Shown: positions 55,362 through 64,000 of the stretch, in pieces
Layout of the letters: each line of letters starts with the position of its first letter
How positions within the stretch are numbered: position 1 is the first letter of the stretch
From: Acidobacteriota bacterium
Lineage (GTDB): Bacteria > Acidobacteriota > Terriglobia > UBA7540
Assembly (NCBI GenBank): GCA_021838785.1
Contig: JAKCCV010000015.1
Location: 1-64,000, forward strand
Length of the DNA: 64,000 nt
Direction of reading: 5' to 3'
Program-made: the position numbers and the translations under genes
Notes under the pieces: generated by a model
Databases searched by the model: none
The model's input: only the letters and a program-made list of their open reading frames with translations
What the model was told of the DNA's origin: nothing

Positions 55362-56876
55362 GTGAATTCCAACTCGAGTGGAAGACGCGCGCTGACGGTG
55401 GCGATCATCGCGGCCGCGGCCATTCTGGGAACGTTATTCTTAATTTTGTGGAGGCCGAAAGCGCCATCGCGTTTGTCGGCCGTGAAAACAGGCCCGCAGC
55501 CGTCGCAGCCAACGCCCACGGAGGTTGCGTCCCGCGACCCACGCCTGCGCGATGCGTGGCGCTTCAATCGGGCCGGATGGGTTTACGTCCATTTGCAAGG
55601 GCCGCCGGCCACCATTGGATTCCAACACGGCTACCTGCTGGCCCCGGAGATCGAAGACGCGTTCCATGCCGTCCGGTTCGATGACGTTCACGGCTCGCAC
55701 CACAACTGGCAATTCTTTCGTCAGGCCGCCCGCCAGATGCTGTGGCCGAAGATTGATCGCGAGTATCAGGAGGAATTGAAAGGCATCGTCGCCGGCCTCC
55801 GCGCCCACGGCGTGACCGACATAGACCTGGACGACATCGTCGCGCTCAATGCGTTTCAGGAGCTGCCCTATTACTACGTTCCTTGGTACGACCAACAGCA
55901 CAAGATTCCAGAGAAGCCTCCGATCCGGCCCGTCGGCCACTGCAGCGCTTTTGTCGCCACCGGCGATTGGACGCGCGACCATCAGATCGTCATGGCGCAC
56001 AATGCCTGGGTCAGCTATCTGCTGGGCGAGCGGTGGCGCATCATTTTCGATATCGTTCCCACTCACGGCTATCATATTTTGATGGACGGCTTTCCGGGCG
56101 TCATTACGAGCGATGACGACTTCGGCATCAACTCCGCCGGCCTCATGGTGACGGAAACGACCATCAGCAACTTCAAAGGATGGAACCCCAACGGCATTCC
56201 GGAATTCGAGCGCTCCCGCAAGGCCCTGCAATATGCGAGCTCGATTGCACAGTATGTCCGCATTATGCTCAAGGGCAATAACGGCGGCTACGCCAATGAC
56301 TGGCTCCTTGGGGACCGCAAGACGGGCGAAATTGCCCGCTTTGAATTGGGCTTGACGCATTACCACGTCTGGCGCAGCCACAACGGCTATTTTGTCGGCT
56401 CCAATTTCCCGAGCGACCCGGCGCTCATCACCCAAGAAACCTCGTTCAATCCAAATGACCCTTCGCTCTCAGAAAACGCTCGGCACATCCGATGGAAACA
56501 GTTGATGAAGCAGTACAAAGGCCGGATTGACGTTCAACTCGCCGAGCAATTTCTCGCCGATCATTACGACACGTACCTCAAGAAAATCAGCCCCGATCAG
56601 CGAACCCTCTGCGGGCACGTGGACTTGGTGCCGGCAGGCGTTCCCACATGGCATTGGGGACCCTACAATCCCGGCGGCGCCGTGCAGGGCAAGGTGACGG
56701 ACAGCCGTATGGCCGCCGCAATGAGTTTTATCGCGCGCCGTGGCCATCCCTGCGGCATGAACTTCCTCGTCGGCCCGTTCCTCAAAGCCCACCCGCAATA
56801 CGATTGGGAAGCACCCTACCTGCGCAACATGATCGCTGGGCCGTGGACGGTGTTCCAATCGGGCGAGCGCGATTGA
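55362..56876 (+). CDS. membrane-anchored C45-like (phospholipase B-type) hydrolase
   Basis: A 504-residue protein with an N-terminal membrane anchor (about 9-29), then an Ntn-hydrolase fold related to C45 autoproteolytic acyltransferases and phospholipase B-like proteins. The likely nucleophile is Cys194 in GHCSAFVATGDWTRD, which after self-cleavage would be the new N-terminus. VMAHNAWVSYLLGERW, GFPGVITSDDDFGINSAGL and ANDWLLGD support the fold. Substrate unknown. It starts 18 bp after hpnE and may be co-transcribed. Confidence 0.8.
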   Translation: MNSNSSGRRALTVAIIAAAAILGTLFLILWRPKAPSRLSAVKTGPQPSQPTPTEVASRDPRLRDAWRFNRAGWVYVHLQGPPATIGFQHGYLLAPEIEDAFHAVRFDDVHGSHHNWQFFRQAARQMLWPKIDREYQEELKGIVAGLRAHGVTDIDLDDIVALNAFQELPYYYVPWYDQQHKIPEKPPIRPVGHCSAFVATGDWTRDHQIVMAHNAWVSYLLGERWRIIFDIVPTHGYHILMDGFPGVITSDDDFGINSAGLMVTETTISNFKGWNPNGIPEFERSRKALQYASSIAQYVRIMLKGNNGGYANDWLLGDRKTGEIARFELGLTHYHVWRSHNGYFVGSNFPSDPALITQETSFNPNDPSLSENARHIRWKQLMKQYKGRIDVQLAEQFLADHYDTYLKKISPDQRTLCGHVDLVPAGVPTWHWGPYNPGGAVQGKVTDSRMAAAMSFIARRGHPCGMNFLVGPFLKAHPQYDWEAPYLRNMIAGPWTVFQSGERD

Positions 56877-56920
56877 TGTGGCGGGCCGAAAATTCTTGCC
56901 GCGAGTGATATACTTAGTCC

Positions 56921-57187
56921 GTGCCAAAGTTACACAAGCGCGCTGCCAAGAGCCGTCGGCGATTGATCAAGAACCCCGTCAATCCGGCCGAAGGCCCTCC
57001 ATTGCCTCTTCCTCAGTCGCGCAGGATTACGGAGGTTCCCGGCGTCGAGGCCGTGCTCGATCGAGCAAGGACTCCCTACAGAAAGAATCCCCTGAGAGAA
57101 GATGAGGCGCTCAATTTGGTGTGCGATGCGCGCGAGGATGAGCGGCATTTCCCGCTCAAGAAGCTGCTCAAGAAATTTGAACAATGA
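56921..57187 (+). CDS. putative antitoxin of a RelE/ParE-type pair
   Basis: An 88-residue basic protein from GTG 56921, with Pro-rich middle and a charged C-terminal helix (FPLKKLLKKFEQ). Its stop overlaps the start of a RelE/ParE-like toxin gene as ATGA (57184-57187), the layout usual for antitoxin-toxin pairs. No DNA-binding motif is obvious, so the antitoxin class is unknown. Confidence 0.55.
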   Translation: MPKLHKRAAKSRRRLIKNPVNPAEGPPLPLPQSRRITEVPGVEAVLDRARTPYRKNPLREDEALNLVCDAREDERHFPLKKLLKKFEQ

Positions 57188-57436
57188 ACTGGGCGGTCAG
57201 GTATCGCTCGTCCGTCGAGAAAGACATGGCGCGCTCCCTGTCCCGCATTCGCGCGGAAATCCTTGACCGGCTCCGCTCTCTGGAGGCTGATCCCTTCCCC
57301 GCCGGCTGCAAGAAACTCAAAGGGCAGAAAAATCGGTTCAGGCTGAAAGTGGCCGGCGATTACGGCGTCGCAAGAAGAGTGCGTCGTGGCCGTCGAATTC
57401 GTCGGCCACAGAAAGGGTGCGTACCGCTGGTTTTAA
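57184..57436 (+). pseudogene. RelE/ParE-like toxin with frameshift
   Basis: The start reads MNWAVRYRSSVEKDMARSLS then LEADPFPAGCKKLKGQKNRF and RLKVAGDY, the fold pattern of RelE/ParE toxins. Near 57362 the frame slips: the expected C-terminal strands continue in the next frame as EECVVAVEFVGHRKGAYRWF with a stop at 57434-57436. One inserted or lost base would disable the toxin while leaving the antitoxin-like gene. The unshifted frame runs on to 57660 without family features. Confidence 0.75.
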
Positions 57437-57521
57437 TAGCTCAGGGTCCCCCGTGGCCAAGGTCTGCGCCGATCTGTGGCCGAATTCGGCTCCTGGGTAC
57501 CCGGCTGCCGGCTGCCCAGTA

Positions 57522-58436
57522 TCAAAAGGGGATATCGTCGTCGGAGATGTCTCCCTCGGCCCCTTTAGGTTCCGCAGCGGGAGGGGCCTCCCTTGCCAGC
57601 TTCTGTTCGATGAGGAACGAATTGACCGCGGCCGCAAGGTTCACGGCGAGGGCTGCATAGGATCTCGGGACGGTCACTACCTCGCTCCCTTGACCGTGCC
57701 CAGCTAATTTGTTTCTGAGCACGGCAGGGGCCATAAGGAGACCTTTTTGTATGGCAGTCGCACGGTCCTCGGGCACGTCATCAAGATACCCGGCCTCTTG
57801 AAACTCCCCGAGCAACTCGGCAGCCGTACCTGTGCTGGCGTTCAGGATAGTTTTGAGCGTGCTCTCGACGCTCTTGGCTGCGGCCTGAATGGAGTCTTTG
57901 GCTCGATTATCGGCAAGCGCCTCCTGGGCTTCGCGCAACTCGTCCTGCGCGCCCTTGAAGCCGTGGTCGCGGAATTGCCGTCTCACGCTCTCGAGCAGTT
58001 CGGCGAAGAACTGCCCGTCAACAAGGAAGAAAGTTCCGTCCGACATCCTCCATGCGCAGTCGAACGCCAGCATAGCGGCATTGATGTCCCTCTGAAACGG
58101 GCCCCGCGAGTTCTCCTCTAGCCCCTCGAAGAACTGCTCGATTACATCAAACGCGTTGGAGGGATAGCCTCTCGTGCAGTACGCTTCAATGCCTTCCATC
58201 ACTCCCTCCGACGTCTTGGCCGTCAGTCTGGATACGCCAAGCAACTCCTTAAGCCTACGCTCAGCTCGTTCTAAGGAATCCGTGAAGTAGTTACATCCCG
58301 TTTCGGTTCTTTCAAACGAACTCGAGTTGTACCTTTGGATCGTCTTCCACAGTCTCTCCATGAGCTCCCGAGTCAGGGACACGGTTATCTGCCTATCGAT
58401 TAGCGCCTTTCTATGCCTGAGGCTAAACGGTTCCAT
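57522..58436 (-). CDS. abortive-infection-like protein with SSB-type C-terminal tail
   Basis: A 304-residue protein. The C-terminal domain (about 165-280: KDSIQAAAKSVESTLKTIL, RNKLAGHGQG, YAALAVNLAAAVNSFL) resembles the Abi-C domain found in AbiJ and related phage-resistance proteins. The N-terminal half (SLRHRKALIDRQITVSL to FALLESV-type region, about 1-155) resembles the N-terminal part of STM4504/CBY_0614-type proteins. The very end, GDISDDDIPF, matches the conserved acidic tail of bacterial single-stranded DNA-binding protein (DDDIPF). It sits between two toxin-antitoxin units, fitting a defence islet. Confidence 0.7.
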   Translation of the reverse strand: MEPFSLRHRKALIDRQITVSLTRELMERLWKTIQRYNSSSFERTETGCNYFTDSLERAERRLKELLGVSRLTAKTSEGVMEGIEAYCTRGYPSNAFDVIEQFFEGLEENSRGPFQRDINAAMLAFDCAWRMSDGTFFLVDGQFFAELLESVRRQFRDHGFKGAQDELREAQEALADNRAKDSIQAAAKSVESTLKTILNASTGTAAELLGEFQEAGYLDDVPEDRATAIQKGLLMAPAVLRNKLAGHGQGSEVVTVPRSYAALAVNLAAAVNSFLIEQKLAREAPPAAEPKGAEGDISDDDIPF

Positions 58437-58566
58437 CTCCCAATTCCCACTCGGCCACGACGTAAGGACCTGTCCGGTCGAGGTTAGCCATCACATCTTT
58501 CCCGTCACCGCCGCCCGGCGGTTTTCGTTAAAAAAAGTAGAACCGGCAGCGTTACGATTTCCCCCA

Positions 58567-58959
58567 CTACATATTGGCGGGCTGATAGAAGGCGAGGCCC
58601 TTCATGGGGTAGTGCCGGCGGTTACGAGTCCATAGCTCTACGTTGTGTATGACGACCGTGGCTGCAATCAGCGCATCCCCAAGCTCAACCCGATGACTTT
58701 TGGAGAAGATTCTCAGAAATTCTCCGGCCTTTTCGCCAATCTCAGCGTCAATAGGGATCGTAATCATAGCCTGGAAAAGGTTACGGAGGACAGCATACTC
58801 ATTCGGGCGTGCGCCATGCCAAAGCTCAGCCATGCTGATTGGCGAGCACAGGACGGCCGCTTCGCCCCGGCTCAACTCGTTCCACTCCGCGACGATAGGC
58901 CGATTGCGCGCCCTGGAAACCTCGATGAGGATATCGGAATCAACCAGGACAGCCTTCAA
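58567..58959 (-). CDS. vapC: VapC-type PIN ribonuclease toxin
   Basis: A 130-residue PIN-domain toxin cutting RNA. Conserved acidic residues lie in VLVDSDILIEVS, MAELWHG and ELGDALIAATVV, and the C-terminus TRNRRHYPMKGL is typical. It follows its antitoxin gene with a 4-bp ATGA overlap. Length matches VapC. Confidence 0.9.
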   Translation of the reverse strand: MKAVLVDSDILIEVSRARNRPIVAEWNELSRGEAAVLCSPISMAELWHGARPNEYAVLRNLFQAMITIPIDAEIGEKAGEFLRIFSKSHRVELGDALIAATVVIHNVELWTRNRRHYPMKGLAFYQPANM

Positions 58960-59210
58960 GACACGATCCTCTTTAACCGTCTTCCTCTGCGGAGCTTGCG
59001 GACATAAGTCTCAGCGCTTGGCAAGTCTTTGCGGTCCTTCCAAGTCCCGACCCAAGCTGCCATGGCCTGTGACCGGTTCGCCACTGAAGTTACATACTTC
59101 TCGCGCACTGCCTGACGAACCAGCTCGGATACGGATACGCCCAGTTGACGGGAACGTACCTCGAGAGATTTCCACGTTTTTTCGTCGAGATAAAGTTGGG
59201 TGCGCTTCAT
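58956..59210 (-). CDS. vapB: VapB-type ribbon-helix-helix antitoxin
   Basis: An 84-residue protein with an N-terminal RHH DNA-binding motif (RTQLYLDEKTWKSLEVRS, VSELVRQAVREKY) and a charged C-terminal tail that would block the PIN toxin encoded next (ATGA overlap). The pair should repress its own promoter, probably in 59211-59244. Confidence 0.88.
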   Translation of the reverse strand: MKRTQLYLDEKTWKSLEVRSRQLGVSVSELVRQAVREKYVTSVANRSQAMAAWVGTWKDRKDLPSAETYVRKLRRGRRLKRIVS

Positions 59211-59244
59211 GATGTATATTATCCATCACACAGTGGAACTTTCG

Positions 59245-60525
59245 CTAGGAAGCTTTGCTGGCGACCGAAGCTCGCCGGCTTTCGTACAGCGGAAACTGTT
59301 CGGTGAGCGCTTCGACCTCGCGGCGGACGCGGGTCAGGGTCGCCTCGTCCTGCGGGTGGTGCAGCACTTCGCTGATCCATTGGCCGATGCGCCGCATCTC
59401 CGGTTCCTTCATGCCGCGCGTGGTGACGGCGGGGGTGCCCACGCGGATGCCGCTCGCTTTCATGGGAGGATTGGTGTCAAAGGGGATGGCGTTTTTATTG
59501 ACGGTGATGGCTGCCTTCTCGAGCGCTTGCTCAGCCTCGCGGCCCGTTATGCCTTTGGAAAACACATCCACCAGCATCAAGTGATTGTCGGTGCCCCCGG
59601 AAACAATGCGAAAGCCTTCGCCCGCCAAGGTTTCCGAAAGCGCCTGGGCGTTCGCGACAATCTGCTTTTGATACTCGCGGAATTCGGGTTGCAGGGCTTC
59701 GTGGAAGCAGACGGCTTTTGCTGCGATGACGTGCATCAACGGCCCGCCCTGAATGCCGGGGAACACGATTTTATCGAGGTCCTTGGCGAATCGCGCCCTG
59801 CAAAACACCGCGCCGCCGCGCGGTCCGCGCAGGGTTTTGTGGGTGGTGGTGGTGACAAAGTCGGCGTGCGGAAAGGGTGAAGGGTGCAGACCCGCCGCGA
59901 TGAGTCCGGCGATATGCGCCATATCCACCATCAGCAGCGCCCCGGATTTTTGGGCGATCCGCTCCAGCCGCGCAAAGTCAATGATGCGTGGATAGGCGCT
60001 TGCCCCCGCCACAATCAGCTTGGGCTTGTTTTCGAGCGCCAGTCGCTCGAGTTCGTCGTAGTCAATCGTTTCCGTATCCTTGCGCACGCCATAGGGAACG
60101 ACCTTGTACATCTTGCCGGAAAAATTCAGCGGATGGCCGTGCGTCAAATGGCCGCCGTGCGACAGGTTCATACCGAGCAGGGTGTCGCCAGGCTGGAGGA
60201 CGGTCATATAGACGGCCTGGTTCGCCTGCGCGCCCGAATGCGGCTGGACGTTCGCATGCTCGGCGCCGAACAATTTCTTGGCGCGCTCGATGGCGAGCGT
60301 TTCCGCCACATCCACAAACTCGCAGCCGCCGTAGTAGCGTTTGCCCGGCAGCCCTTCCGCGTATTTGTTGGTGAGCGGCGAGCCGAGCGCTTCCAGCACG
60401 GCTTCGCTGACAAAATTTTCGGAGGCGATCAGCTCGAGCGTGCGCGACTGCCGCTCGACCTCCTGCTCAATGGCGCGAGCAATTTCTGGATCAACCTCAG
60501 CCAGCGGGCTTTGAAAATTCCTCAT
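59245..60525 (-). CDS. glyA: serine hydroxymethyltransferase
   Basis: A 426-residue PLP enzyme converting serine and tetrahydrofolate to glycine and methylene-tetrahydrofolate. [39 protein letters not shown], and the PLP-Lys motif [14 protein letters not shown] are typical. Start 60525 ([14 protein letters not shown]) has GGAG upstream; the 6-residue longer start is less likely. Confidence 0.96.
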   Translation of the reverse strand: MRNFQSPLAEVDPEIARAIEQEVERQSRTLELIASENFVSEAVLEALGSPLTNKYAEGLPGKRYYGGCEFVDVAETLAIERAKKLFGAEHANVQPHSGAQANQAVYMTVLQPGDTLLGMNLSHGGHLTHGHPLNFSGKMYKVVPYGVRKDTETIDYDELERLALENKPKLIVAGASAYPRIIDFARLERIAQKSGALLMVDMAHIAGLIAAGLHPSPFPHADFVTTTTHKTLRGPRGGAVFCRARFAKDLDKIVFPGIQGGPLMHVIAAKAVCFHEALQPEFREYQKQIVANAQALSETLAGEGFRIVSGGTDNHLMLVDVFSKGITGREAEQALEKAAITVNKNAIPFDTNPPMKASGIRVGTPAVTTRGMKEPEMRRIGQWISEVLHHPQDEATLTRVRREVEALTEQFPLYESRRASVASKAS

Positions 60526-60807
60526 TTTTTCTCCAGAGGGCATGATGGCCCAGAGTGTTGTTTGAACCTTTTGAGCAACGGGCGCACGAGACGCCTTCCA
60601 CCATCACTCGACGGACGATTTCCAGGCTTTAAGGTCTCAATCCAATATTTAACCACAGAACCGCGCGGAACGTAATGCCGATGCTTAAACAGGCGAGCGC
60701 CGGCCTCGGGCGAGGCCAGTGACGATGGCGCTGCTGAACCCTATTGTCGCAAAGGACATTGTTCCCTGGGGGACAAGCTTTTGCGCCCGGCTTTGGCCAC
60801 TCGCAAG

Positions 60808-63021
60808 CTACGTGAGCGCGAGGACCTCATAATCCAAGACCGATGGCACGTCGAATTGGACGAGGCTCCCAGTTTGCCGAAAGGGCAAAGATCGCCCGGC
60901 TCGGAGAGCTTCGAGGCGCGAGATGCGCTTGCCAGCGGGCAAAGTGAACTCGACTTGCAGCGGACCAATCGGATAAAGCTCGCGGACATAAGCGCGGGTC
61001 ATGTTGGGATTGGTGTAGTTGAGGATGTGGAGCGCGAAGCCCGGCTCCGTCTCCCACGCAAACAGTTCGAGCATTCCTTTGCCCAGCACCGAAACCGGAG
61101 GCGTATTGCCCGCCATCAGCCATCGAATGGAGTTGGCAATCAAACGGCTGAGGTCGGGATCCCCGGACCGCCAGGCGGTACGGTCCACGTCGCCGGGAAA
61201 ATACACGATGCGCGACGCGCCCTCTTGCTGGAAGACCGCCGCCGGCTCCTGCGTGTTGGGGATGCGCGGATAGACCATCTCGGGCGGAAAGGCCGGATAA
61301 GCAGGCACCACGCTGGCGTAGAGCAAGTCGGGCGGAAGATGACTCACCGTCACACGGAACTCCGGCCCCGGCAGAATGGTAGTGTCGTGGAAACCGGCGA
61401 AAACGGGATGCATTCGGTCTATCCGCATATAGCTGTTATTGGCCGGCCCGATGACCTGGCCCGCCACGCTGACCCCGAAGAGATCGCGCAGACCGAAATC
61501 TTCGCGCGGCTCGCCCCACTCGTTATAACGCGAGGTCTCGAAGGTGGCGAGCACGGAGCCGCCCGAGGCGACAAATTGCCGAATCGCTTCGCATTCATCG
61601 TCGCGGAGGTAGGCCGCGTTCGGAATCAACAGCGCACGGTAGGGTCGGAGGGTATCGGGCGACAGGTTTTCCTGGTGGACGAAATCGAATAGAAAACGCC
61701 CTTCCAGCAGCGCGTAATACAGTCCTTGCAGATAATCCACTGGGTCAATCACCGTCCCGTTGAGCTGCCGCTCGTGCGTGCCATGGGAGCCGTAAAAGGC
61801 AATGGTGCTCTGCGGGTAAAGCACGGCCAGATTGGCGAGCGAGCGGCGATTGCGGAAGTGCGATTCGTGGGCGGCCAGCCAGTCATAGAACCTACGGCCG
61901 GTCTTGCGCCAACGGGTGTCGAGCGGCGAGCCGCCCAGCCAGTGATACCACGGCACCATGCCACTGGCCGTTGTTTGCGCCATCCACAGAGTGGTTTCCG
62001 GAGCAGGCTTGCTGGAGTGGCGCCAATCGGGCTGGCCGGTGCAGTAGGCTCCGGTCACGTTGGTAATGGTCCGGCCGTTCATTACCGACTGCGCCACGCG
62101 CCCCTGCCCCGCGCACATCCAAAGTGGCGAATCTGGCTGCCACCGCCCTTGATTGTCGGCATTGAACCAAGCCGCCACTTCGGCCAGGCGCTTCAAATCC
62201 TTCACCGTGCGAAACGCACCGCCCAGATTGCCGACATAGACCGAATCCGGGTTCCCCTGTTTGGCAATCTCGTCCCATAACTTCCAGATCTGCGCGATGC
62301 GGTTCATGGTGATTTCGTAAAATTTTCGGTAAGCGGCGCTGCGGGCGTCGGTGGCTTCCGGCGGAACGCTGCCGATTTGGTCGCGGTAGATTTTGAGGCA
62401 ATTCGGGCAGTAACAAACCTCGAGCGGGCCGGTGCTCGGCCAACCGTTGGTAAAAAAGCCGTCCGGCGCGTAGCGCTGGTTGATTTCACGGTAAATGGCG
62501 GGCATCTGTTCGGTGAAGTAAGTGCTGAACATGCAGGTTTTGTAAAGCCACGGGCATTCCGAGTTGGTGCGTGGCGAGCCGTCGCGCTGGCGCTCAAACC
62601 ATTCGGGATGTGCCTCGAACGCCTCTTGATACGCATAATTGCAATCCATGCGAGCCACCACGCGGATGTGGCGCGCGCGAGCCGCCGCGGCCATCTCACC
62701 AAACAGGTCGCGCGAGCCGAGAAACTCGCTCCGATGCTGATAGGGAACGTGGGTGGGATAGAACGCCACGATGCCACCCGCATTGAGCAGCACCGCATTC
62801 ACCTTCAGGGACGCCCAATAGTCCATCCATGCGTTCACGTCCATCGTGAGCGGGTCGGTCTCATTGAAATTGATTTGCCCGCAACGGCGCATGGTCGTGT
62901 ACCAGGGCTTCAACTGCGGCGCGGCTTCTGCCTCCGCCTCCGCCGGCTTTTCACCGGCGGAGGTCGTCACGAGGGATGCCGCCGAAATAGCAATAAACTC
63001 GCGTCGCGTCATGGAAGTCAT
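60808..63021 (-). CDS. Tat-exported glycoside-hydrolase-like protein
   Basis: A 737-residue protein. The N-terminus MTRREFIAISAASLV is a twin-arginine signal. The middle (about 35-420) looks like a TIM-barrel glycosidase of the putative GHL6 type (NFNETDPLTMDVNAWMDYW, RMDCNYAYQEAFEAHPEW, DGFFTNGWPSTGPLEVCYCP), and a C-terminal part (about 430-640, GTHERQLNGTVIDPVD, RPYRALLIPNAAYLRDDECE) resembles the trimerisation domain of GH42 beta-galactosidases. Substrate unknown. It is divergent from the rhamnosidase gene, so a glycan-use locus may begin here. Confidence 0.8.
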   Translation of the reverse strand: MTSMTRREFIAISAASLVTTSAGEKPAEAEAEAAPQLKPWYTTMRRCGQINFNETDPLTMDVNAWMDYWASLKVNAVLLNAGGIVAFYPTHVPYQHRSEFLGSRDLFGEMAAAARARHIRVVARMDCNYAYQEAFEAHPEWFERQRDGSPRTNSECPWLYKTCMFSTYFTEQMPAIYREINQRYAPDGFFTNGWPSTGPLEVCYCPNCLKIYRDQIGSVPPEATDARSAAYRKFYEITMNRIAQIWKLWDEIAKQGNPDSVYVGNLGGAFRTVKDLKRLAEVAAWFNADNQGRWQPDSPLWMCAGQGRVAQSVMNGRTITNVTGAYCTGQPDWRHSSKPAPETTLWMAQTTASGMVPWYHWLGGSPLDTRWRKTGRRFYDWLAAHESHFRNRRSLANLAVLYPQSTIAFYGSHGTHERQLNGTVIDPVDYLQGLYYALLEGRFLFDFVHQENLSPDTLRPYRALLIPNAAYLRDDECEAIRQFVASGGSVLATFETSRYNEWGEPREDFGLRDLFGVSVAGQVIGPANNSYMRIDRMHPVFAGFHDTTILPGPEFRVTVSHLPPDLLYASVVPAYPAFPPEMVYPRIPNTQEPAAVFQQEGASRIVYFPGDVDRTAWRSGDPDLSRLIANSIRWLMAGNTPPVSVLGKGMLELFAWETEPGFALHILNYTNPNMTRAYVRELYPIGPLQVEFTLPAGKRISRLEALRAGRSLPFRQTGSLVQFDVPSVLDYEVLALT

Positions 63022-63389
63022 GGGAAATCTCCTTCAAAGTAGTCGCTGCCCGCCGCCGGCAGAGGCACCCGCACGGGAAAGGCATCTTAGACTTTCTGCC
63101 CAATCGGCTCAATAGGTTTCTCGGCCGGACTTCGTTTTATGACGTAGGGTTGGCGGTGATGGAAAGGCAGGCTTTGCCAACTCGGGCTTTCCTCGCTCAA
63201 CCGCCCGGACACCGTCCCTCCGCACCCCGGCAAGTTCCAGAAAAACCGTGGCGGCCGCGGAAGAGCTGTCCAGCCATTGCCCAGGGCTGGCCGGGTTGTG
63301 ATAGACTTTGCCGTCACATTGAAATCAAAACTCCACGGTCAAACGAGTTGTTGGCGTGGGGGTTACGCGAGGACAAAGGAAGGGCTCAC
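63022..63389. other. divergent promoter region
   Basis: About 370 bp between two head-to-head exported-enzyme genes. It must hold both promoters. GGAG lies 7 bases before the glycosidase ATG (minus) and AAGGAAGGG before the rhamnosidase ATG (plus). No other feature was recognised. Confidence 0.45.
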
Positions 63390-64000
63390 ATGGTCCATAC
63401 GAAGAGATTGAGTGAAGTGCTTGGGCTGGCGTTAATTTTTGCAACTGCCTGGAGCGCGGGCCGAGCCAGCGCGGCGACCAGCGTGCCGGAGGCGCCGAAG
63501 GATTTGCGGTGTGAGTATCGGGTGAATCCGCTGGGGATTGATGTTGTGCGGCCGCGTTTCCAGTGGGTGCCGCGCGATCCCGAGCGAGGCGAAACACAAA
63601 CGGCGTATCAGATTCTGGTGGCCACAAGCCGAGCGTTGCTGTCGAAAAACGACGGTGACGCTTGGGACAGCGGCAGGGTGGAATCGCCGGCCACCATCCA
63701 GGTCGCCTACGCGGGAAAGCCGCTAGCGAGCGGCCGGCGGTATTACTGGAAGGTGCGATGGTGGAACCGAGAAGGTCAACCGAGCTCTTACAGCCCAGCC
63801 GCGTGGTTTGAGATGGGCCTCCTCAAGCGGAGTGATTGGAAGGGGTCATGGATTGGCGGCTTTGGATTGTTGCGAAAAGAGTTTACACTGCCTGGCCCGG
63901 TCAAGCGGGCGCGGGCCTATGTGACCGCGCTCGGCTACTACGAATTGCACATCAACGGGAAGAAAGTGGGCCATCGCGTGCTCGATCCGGCATGGACCGT
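63390..64000 (+). CDS. alpha-L-rhamnosidase, N-terminal part (runs off the window)
   Basis: From ATG 63390 the frame is open to the right edge (203 codons). A signal peptide (about 1-29, GLALIFATAWSAGRASA) is followed by the Ig-like N-terminal domain seen in GH78 alpha-L-rhamnosidases: LRCEYRVNPLGIDVVRPRFQ, AYQILVATS, YYWKVRWWNREGQPS, then ARAYVTALGYYELHINGKKV of the Bac_rhamnosid_N domain. The catalytic domain lies beyond the window. It should release L-rhamnose from plant or bacterial glycans outside the cytoplasm. Confidence 0.88.
   Translation, partial: MVHTKRLSEVLGLALIFATAWSAGRASAATSVPEAPKDLRCEYRVNPLGIDVVRPRFQWVPRDPERGETQTAYQILVATSRALLSKNDGDAWDSGRVESPATIQVAYAGKPLASGRRYYWKVRWWNREGQPSSYSPAAWFEMGLLKRSDWKGSWIGGFGLLRKEFTLPGPVKRARAYVTALGYYELHINGKKVGHRVLDPAWT

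Noticed and set aside
57437-57660. Continuation of the toxin frame beyond 57436
   Set aside because: The unshifted frame after 57362 is Arg/Pro-rich and overlaps the 3' end of the opposite-strand abortive-infection-like gene; the RelE C-terminus is found in the other frame.
60702-60717. Perfect hairpin GGCCTC-GGGC-GAGGCC downstream of the glycosidase gene
   Set aside because: A possible terminator for the minus-strand gene, but no T-tract on either side and chance inverted repeats are common in GC-rich DNA.

Overview
The window is GC-rich bacterial chromosome. It most resembles Acidobacteriota (Terriglobia-like) by gene content and order: a complete-looking dcw division and cell-wall cluster with a PASTA-tailed FtsI, squalene genes hpnC-hpnD-hpnE directly after ftsZ, a recX/alaS/pilT neighbourhood, and many secreted glycan-active proteins. 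This assignment is inferred from content; no rRNA gene is present.

Layout. (1) 0.3-1.7 kb: a secreted TPR protein. (2) 1.75-16 kb: an accessory island, all on the + strand, built from broken Rhs/YD-repeat core ends. Each core end carries a different C-terminal tip and is followed by a small, mostly membrane-bound, presumed immunity gene. There are six core fragments (called A-F here), one extra coreless tip, and about ten immunity-like genes in five sequence families. No intact rhs gene or secretion machinery is visible, so this looks like an archive of displaced tip/immunity cassettes. Two fragments are broken by point changes, and two near-identical duplications (504 bp and 473 bp) link distant parts. 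(3) 16-17 kb: relics of a metallo-beta-lactamase-fold gene and a DUF1156-type DNA methylase gene. (4) 17-31 kb: mostly minus-strand housekeeping genes: DUF72 protein, tRNA-Thr(CGT), AMIN-amidase, lytic transglycosylase, alaS (with an unusual internal insertion), recX, pilT, and an FHA-GAF-class III cyclase. (5) 31-34 kb: a Ser/Thr kinase and ilvE. (6) 34.3-52 kb: the dcw cluster mraZ-rsmH-ftsL-ftsI-murE-murF-mraY-(RHH gene)-murD-ftsW-murG-murC-ftsQ-ftsA-ftsZ, led by a clear sigma70-type promoter and a triple 10-bp MraZ-type box. (7) 52-57 kb: hpnCDE and a C45-type hydrolase. (8) 57-59.2 kb: a toxin-antitoxin/abortive-infection islet, including an Abi-C-like protein that ends in an SSB-type tail. 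(9) 59.2-64 kb: glyA, a Tat-exported glycosidase-like protein, and the start of an alpha-L-rhamnosidase.

How the parts work together. The dcw genes make lipid II (MurE/F/D/C, MraY, MurG) and build the divisome (FtsL/I/W/Q/A/Z). HpnC/D/E convert farnesyl diphosphate to squalene, the precursor of hopanoids. The amidase and transglycosylase remodel peptidoglycan. The Rhs island and the 57-59 kb islet look like the conflict-related accessory parts, and they hold the most unusual observations.
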